NCBI GenBank assembly: GCA_023079485.1
Contig: CM041083.1
Coordinates: 155,638,552 to 155,702,551, forward strand
Reading direction: 5' to 3'
Length of the DNA: 64,000 nucleotides
From: Archilochus colubris
Lineage: Eukaryota; Chordata; Aves; Apodiformes; Trochilidae
Below are positions 59,872 to 64,000 of this stretch, piece after piece. The position numbers and the translations under genes were made by a program. Position 1 is the first letter of the stretch. The number at the start of each line of letters is the position of its first letter. The notes below the pieces were generated by a model that was not told the DNA's origin, searched no databases, and saw only the letters and a program-made list of their open reading frames with translations.

Positions 59872-62575
59872 TATCACCCGTGTTATGACCAAGTATTACA
59901 TTTCCTACCATTAAAAAACAACAACAAAAAAGGAAATAAAAAACCCTGTTTGATCAGTTTTAACCTGTTGAAAAAAAGAATTAGCAAGACAAGAACCCAA
60001 ACACATTACATTTAATCTATTGAGCTGCCAGAACTTCAAGGACATCATGATATATTTAAAACAAAACACGAAAGCCAAAACAAAGCAAACAAACAAGAAA
60101 AAAAACCAAAACAACCCAAAAGCAAACAACTATGGAACTATTTGATGCTGTTTTTCAGACTCATAAAATGACACTGATATGATCTTAAAACCTCATTAAA
60201 AAAACCCTCATAAAATCAGTCTAGTTTTCTGTGATATTTAAGTCAACATTCAAACCTTCAAAAGAAGCTTCAATTACTTTGAAAGAATGATTAGTCATTT
60301 AGCTCTGCATTTTATTCTACTGGTTTGGCTTTCCACTGTGGGCTTTAAAATCAGAATGAGATATACTAGGAAAAAATCAAGAAGAGTAAGAGGAGAGGAG
60401 TCAGTCATTCATACTAGTACGTAGGTTAAAAGGTAGTAAAGCCTGAGATGGTGAACACCGAGCAGAATCTCAGAGTTTCAAGGAAAAACAAAAAGCAGTA
60501 AATTGTATATCTATGCTGTAATCTTTTGTTTGTCAAAACAATGAGTCATTCAGTTATCAGACAATGAGACTAGAAAGCAAATATACTCTCTCATTGTTTA
60601 CCTCAGCTGCAATGTCAAAGTAATTAATTCTGGATTTTTTTGTTGTCTGTTTTTCAAAAAGAATCAAAAATCATCATGCATCTATGAAAATAGAAATGTT
60701 GTTACGGGGATATTCAGGACTGCATCTGTGCCACCTATATGGAAAGTCAAGTGCTTTTGTTTCAAGTAAAAAATACCCCACTGGATTAGCAGAGAGTCAG
60801 GGGTGTGTTTGACACACGGAATCAAGATTGATAGTATGAATGCTATTTGCTAATGCTATTGAAGAAAAGAATTATATATAATCTTTCATGTAAATACTAA
60901 ATTGCTAAGTATTAATAATTTCCATTCCTTGCTCTTAGTGTTTATTTGTTCTTTATTTGTTTATGTGAAAATCAGTCTTTTTTCACGTCTTTACAAATTG
61001 TAAACAAATGTCCTCATTATGAACGTAAGAGAACATTTTCTCCTTGAGACCATGAGTTCTGTTGCATTTTAATAATTGTAATAATGTAAAATAAAGATAA
61101 ATACAAAATGTGATCTGGGCAATAAACCACTAGTTTCATACCCTCATCTGTGACCTGAGTGGGTGTTACTGGGTGTTAGCACTTTTTATCTTTCTGCTAC
61201 TGAAGCCATTTCAATTTGAAATACATCTAGAGAAACACCTTGTTTCACTCTTCAGAACACTATGGGCAAGATTAATTTTCTGTACTTTTCTGTACTGTTA
61301 TTAGAGTTTACAAGGTGTTTAATGTGGTTCTTTCACTTTCTCTTTTTATTTTTTTTTTTAATTTTTCAAATAATTGGTAAATGTAACAGAAGAAATTGAT
61401 TTGATAGCCACTTTCTGATCCCTGATTATCTCTCTGCAGAAGAATGGGATCAGCTCAAAGAAAGTTCATATATACTATAAGCAAAAAATAAATCAGAGTT
61501 GCAAAAGGTGTTGTTATAATACCAGTAAGAAAGATATTTAGACTTTATAGTGTATCACTTTAAATGCAAATCATTAGTGGTAACACTATAAGAAAAAAAA
61601 TAGTATAGAGAATATAACATCAATTCAAATGCTGGGAAACAGGAATTTTGCAGCATTAACTAACTTCAGCAGAGTGCACCATTCTGTGCAGCCCCATCCA
61701 TAGAAAACTTACCTGACATGTTGGTATTTTGAGCACTTGCAGGATTTTCTTTGAATAAAACTGTTCTATTCTTCATTTTTAGTTTGCAGGAGAACTTGAT
61801 ACACTTTTAGATAAAGACAAGAACACAGAGGTGGCATAACGACTAGTTCCAAATGGATGAGGCGATACATCTTCTTATGTTTATCTGGCAAATTTTATAC
61901 TGCATACAAGGGATAGGCACAACAAAACACGTTCAGTCTTTCAGAGGCAATCATTACAATATCCATATAACTGAGTAAAAACACAAAAAAATCTCATAGA
62001 TAAATACTCTTATAAAAAGTCCTTATGACTGTCTAGTCTTTGTGAAATGCCTAAAACTCTTAGTAGAAATGTTAAAAAGCTTTGAACTTACATGCCTATT
62101 TATTTATGCTGTCATGTGGTTAACATAGCAGCTCTTTAATGATAACAAGTATGTAAAAGAAGCACATATCACTTCTCAAAGCTCCCATGATTTCAGCTTC
62201 TTTATCCTAGTCTAACCTGGAAGCTGTCAAATCTTAAAATTTAATATTCAGTTACAAAGGCTTTTGATCTTTCTCATTGAGTTCAATCTTGTTTACATTA
62301 TAAGCTACTGGTAGAGTGTAATATTTTGCTTCATTATTTATTAAGTAGCTGATCTACGTCAAGAGAAATGGAATAGCATGGCATTACTTGTGGTGAGTTA
62401 CTTGAGGATTCTTCCCTATACCCTGCAGCATCATGCTACTGACCCTTCACCTGGTCTCCATGTGCTGAAACCACCTGTTCAGCCAAACACTTATTATTTA
62501 ATGAGACTGGATTATAGTATGATTCCCTTTGCTTGATACCTGTCTTGTGTGTTTTCTTCCTTTCCTTCTTTCCAG
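59872..62575. other. AT-rich non-coding DNA
   Basis: Contains an A/C-rich tract at 60057-60128. The 72-codon minus frame at 59911-60129 is its hydrophobic shadow. Nothing else recognised. Confidence 0.55.
60057..60128. repeat. A/C-rich low-complexity tract
   Basis: A-runs broken by single C, CC and CCC, with scattered G. Confidence 0.75.
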
Positions 62576-62715
62576 CTGTTGTAACTAGCTGGAAACCAGA
62601 AGCCTCAAGAAATTTAAGTGATTCCAACTGTGCAACTAGTATTCATGGGGTTAGTAAGAAGTTGCCAGGCAGTTCTGAGAAGCCAGAAAGTCTTCCAAAT
62701 CACACTCCTTGGTGA
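62576..62715 (+). other. Candidate exon of an unidentified gene (low confidence)
   Basis: A very good splice acceptor (a 30-base pyrimidine-rich tract ending cttctttccag at 62575) opens a frame that stays open to a TGA at 62713-62715. A donor-like GTAAGA begins at 62654; the interval 62576-62653 is 78 bp and phase 1-1. A second possible donor, GTAACT, begins at 62725, after the stop. The peptide is hydrophilic and serine-rich (TSWKPEASRNLSDSN, then KKLPGSSEKPESLPNH before the stop). No ATG opens it, as expected for an internal or last exon. I recognise no family. It could equally be chance. Confidence 0.25.
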
Positions 62716-62724
62716 AATGAATGG

Positions 62725-64000
62725 GTAACTCTTCTCAAAACAGAAATTATGTATTAATTCACTTAAATAATATGTTTGGCGTATGTTTGACAGTGATGAA
62801 AGGGTTATCTCCAAATATGAGAATGTAACAAAAGTGAACTGAGAACAGGCAAGGTTTTACATAAAATCTGTCTTAGTTAAAAAATGAGTCCATAGCACAG
62901 AAGTTTAGAAAGCATTATTTTTGCTGACAAGAATAATGCAGGAGAACTGGACTGACTTCATCTCTCATTCCTTCCTTAGACATTGATTGATGTTCACAAC
63001 TGCTGGCCTATTTAAAATAACTGTTTGTGAACTTCTGTATACTGCACTGGCTACAAATTCTTTGCACTATATTCGCTATCGGTAAATAAAGCAATTTGGC
63101 TCAGAAACTCTAATATACTGCTTTGATATTTACACATGAAAAAAAAATTGCATATTCTGTTGAAATTATTGTGCTTTATTGATTCATTAATGGATCATAG
63201 TGGTATTGAAATTAAAGTTCTTTATGTTGGCAGTTATCTAGACCTCATCAGAAAATGGTTTAAGGATTCAGAAAAATTAATTCAATTCAATGCAAAGCTC
63301 ACCAAGGGGAAAATATCCTTCTTTCTTTCAATATTTTTTTATTGTTGATACTTTGTAAACTATATGTAAATAACACATATATTTATTTACAAGGTCAAAG
63401 CAAAGAAATATAGGCTATTCAATACTCTGAAATGAGAGAAAGTTAAGAAGTAAACATATTGCTGAAGATTAAAAATATTGATCTTAAAACAGAAACAGAG
63501 TAAATAGGTATCTGTAGTGTTGAGAGGGACAGGTCACTCCAGGAAACCTAGGAACTGATACAAGGGAAATTAATCCTCCTTGAAGATTTAGAAGTGTGAC
63601 TGAGCATTAAGTTTCATTTGTCAAAATTTCTCTTTAGGTAGTAGACATTTTTTTCCAGCAGATGAGTGTCTAGCACAGATGCTTATTACATTGGTCATAG
63701 TTTTCCTGTTTGTTATTGTTAGTTATGGAAAGTGTGGTTCCTTAAATACATTTAATGCAATGACATCACAAAAGCTGTTCCCACACTCTTTTTTTCTTCT
63801 GAGATTAGATTGAACTTCAATGAAAGAAGTGCTACTGATTTGTATTTAAAATACTTTAGCTTCCTTGGTGTTGTATTATGCAACAGACTGATTGATAGAT
63901 CAAGTGGATAAAAGATGGATGTGGCACATAGATTATGAATAGAAACTAAGGTGAAAAAGTCAAATGGTAATTAAGAAAGGCAAAGGAGATTACCACTGAT
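62725..64000. other. AT-rich non-coding DNA
   Basis: Nothing recognised to the end of the window. A 70-codon plus-strand ATG frame at 63136-63348 has no family resemblance. Confidence 0.55.

Noticed and set aside
1..64000. tRNA, rRNA, CRISPR, bacterial operon, phage or plasmid features
   Set aside because: No cloverleaf with A and B boxes, no rRNA-like GC blocks, no regularly spaced direct repeats, and no dense coding. The repeats are those of a bird nuclear genome.

Overview
The window looks like vertebrate, very probably bird, nuclear DNA. It is AT-rich and non-coding, and the recognisable repeats are almost all chicken-repeat-1 (CR1) LINE fragments, several ending in the octamer ATTCTATG typical of CR1 3' ends, plus solo LTRs of avian endogenous retroviruses. 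No Alu, L1 or other mammalian repeats were seen. The species cannot be read from this sequence. No complete gene, rRNA, tRNA or CRISPR array is supported; the window is either a gene desert or the inside of a very long intron.

Layout: 1-3 kb holds AT-rich DNA and a minus-strand solo LTR (family A, copy 1). A dense repeat cluster at 7.3-10 kb contains two head-to-head CR1 fragments, a plus-strand LTR (family B) and a second family-A LTR. From 10 to 20.8 kb there is AT-rich DNA broken by a GC-rich block at 16.2-17.0 kb that resembles the non-coding 3' part of an avian ERV. From 20.8 to 30 kb there is another family-B LTR, three CR1 pieces and several low-complexity tracts. From 30 to 45 kb the DNA is mostly unique, with a possible small exon at 33.5 kb, a third family-B LTR, an unclassified GC-rich block at 38.2-38.8 kb and a recent 95-bp tandem duplication at 43.3 kb. 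From 45 to 51 kb there is a CR1 with a long open reverse-transcriptase remnant, two older CR1 pieces, a CpG-rich solo LTR (family C) with a 5-bp target duplication, and another CR1. At 54.8-56.0 kb a plus-strand CR1 is interrupted by a minus-strand CR1. At 59.6-59.9 kb there is a 221-bp non-autonomous hAT element with terminal inverted repeats and an 8-bp target duplication. A second possible small exon lies at 62.6 kb.

Nothing here forms a pathway or operon. The only coding signal that is clearly real belongs to decayed CR1 ORF2. The two exon candidates (both plus strand, both phase 1-1) are the best leads for host coding sequence, and they remain unproven. No new biological system could be supported. 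Repeat identities come from mutual alignment inside the window and from remembered family features; no database was searched. Boundaries are good to about 5-30 bases unless stated.
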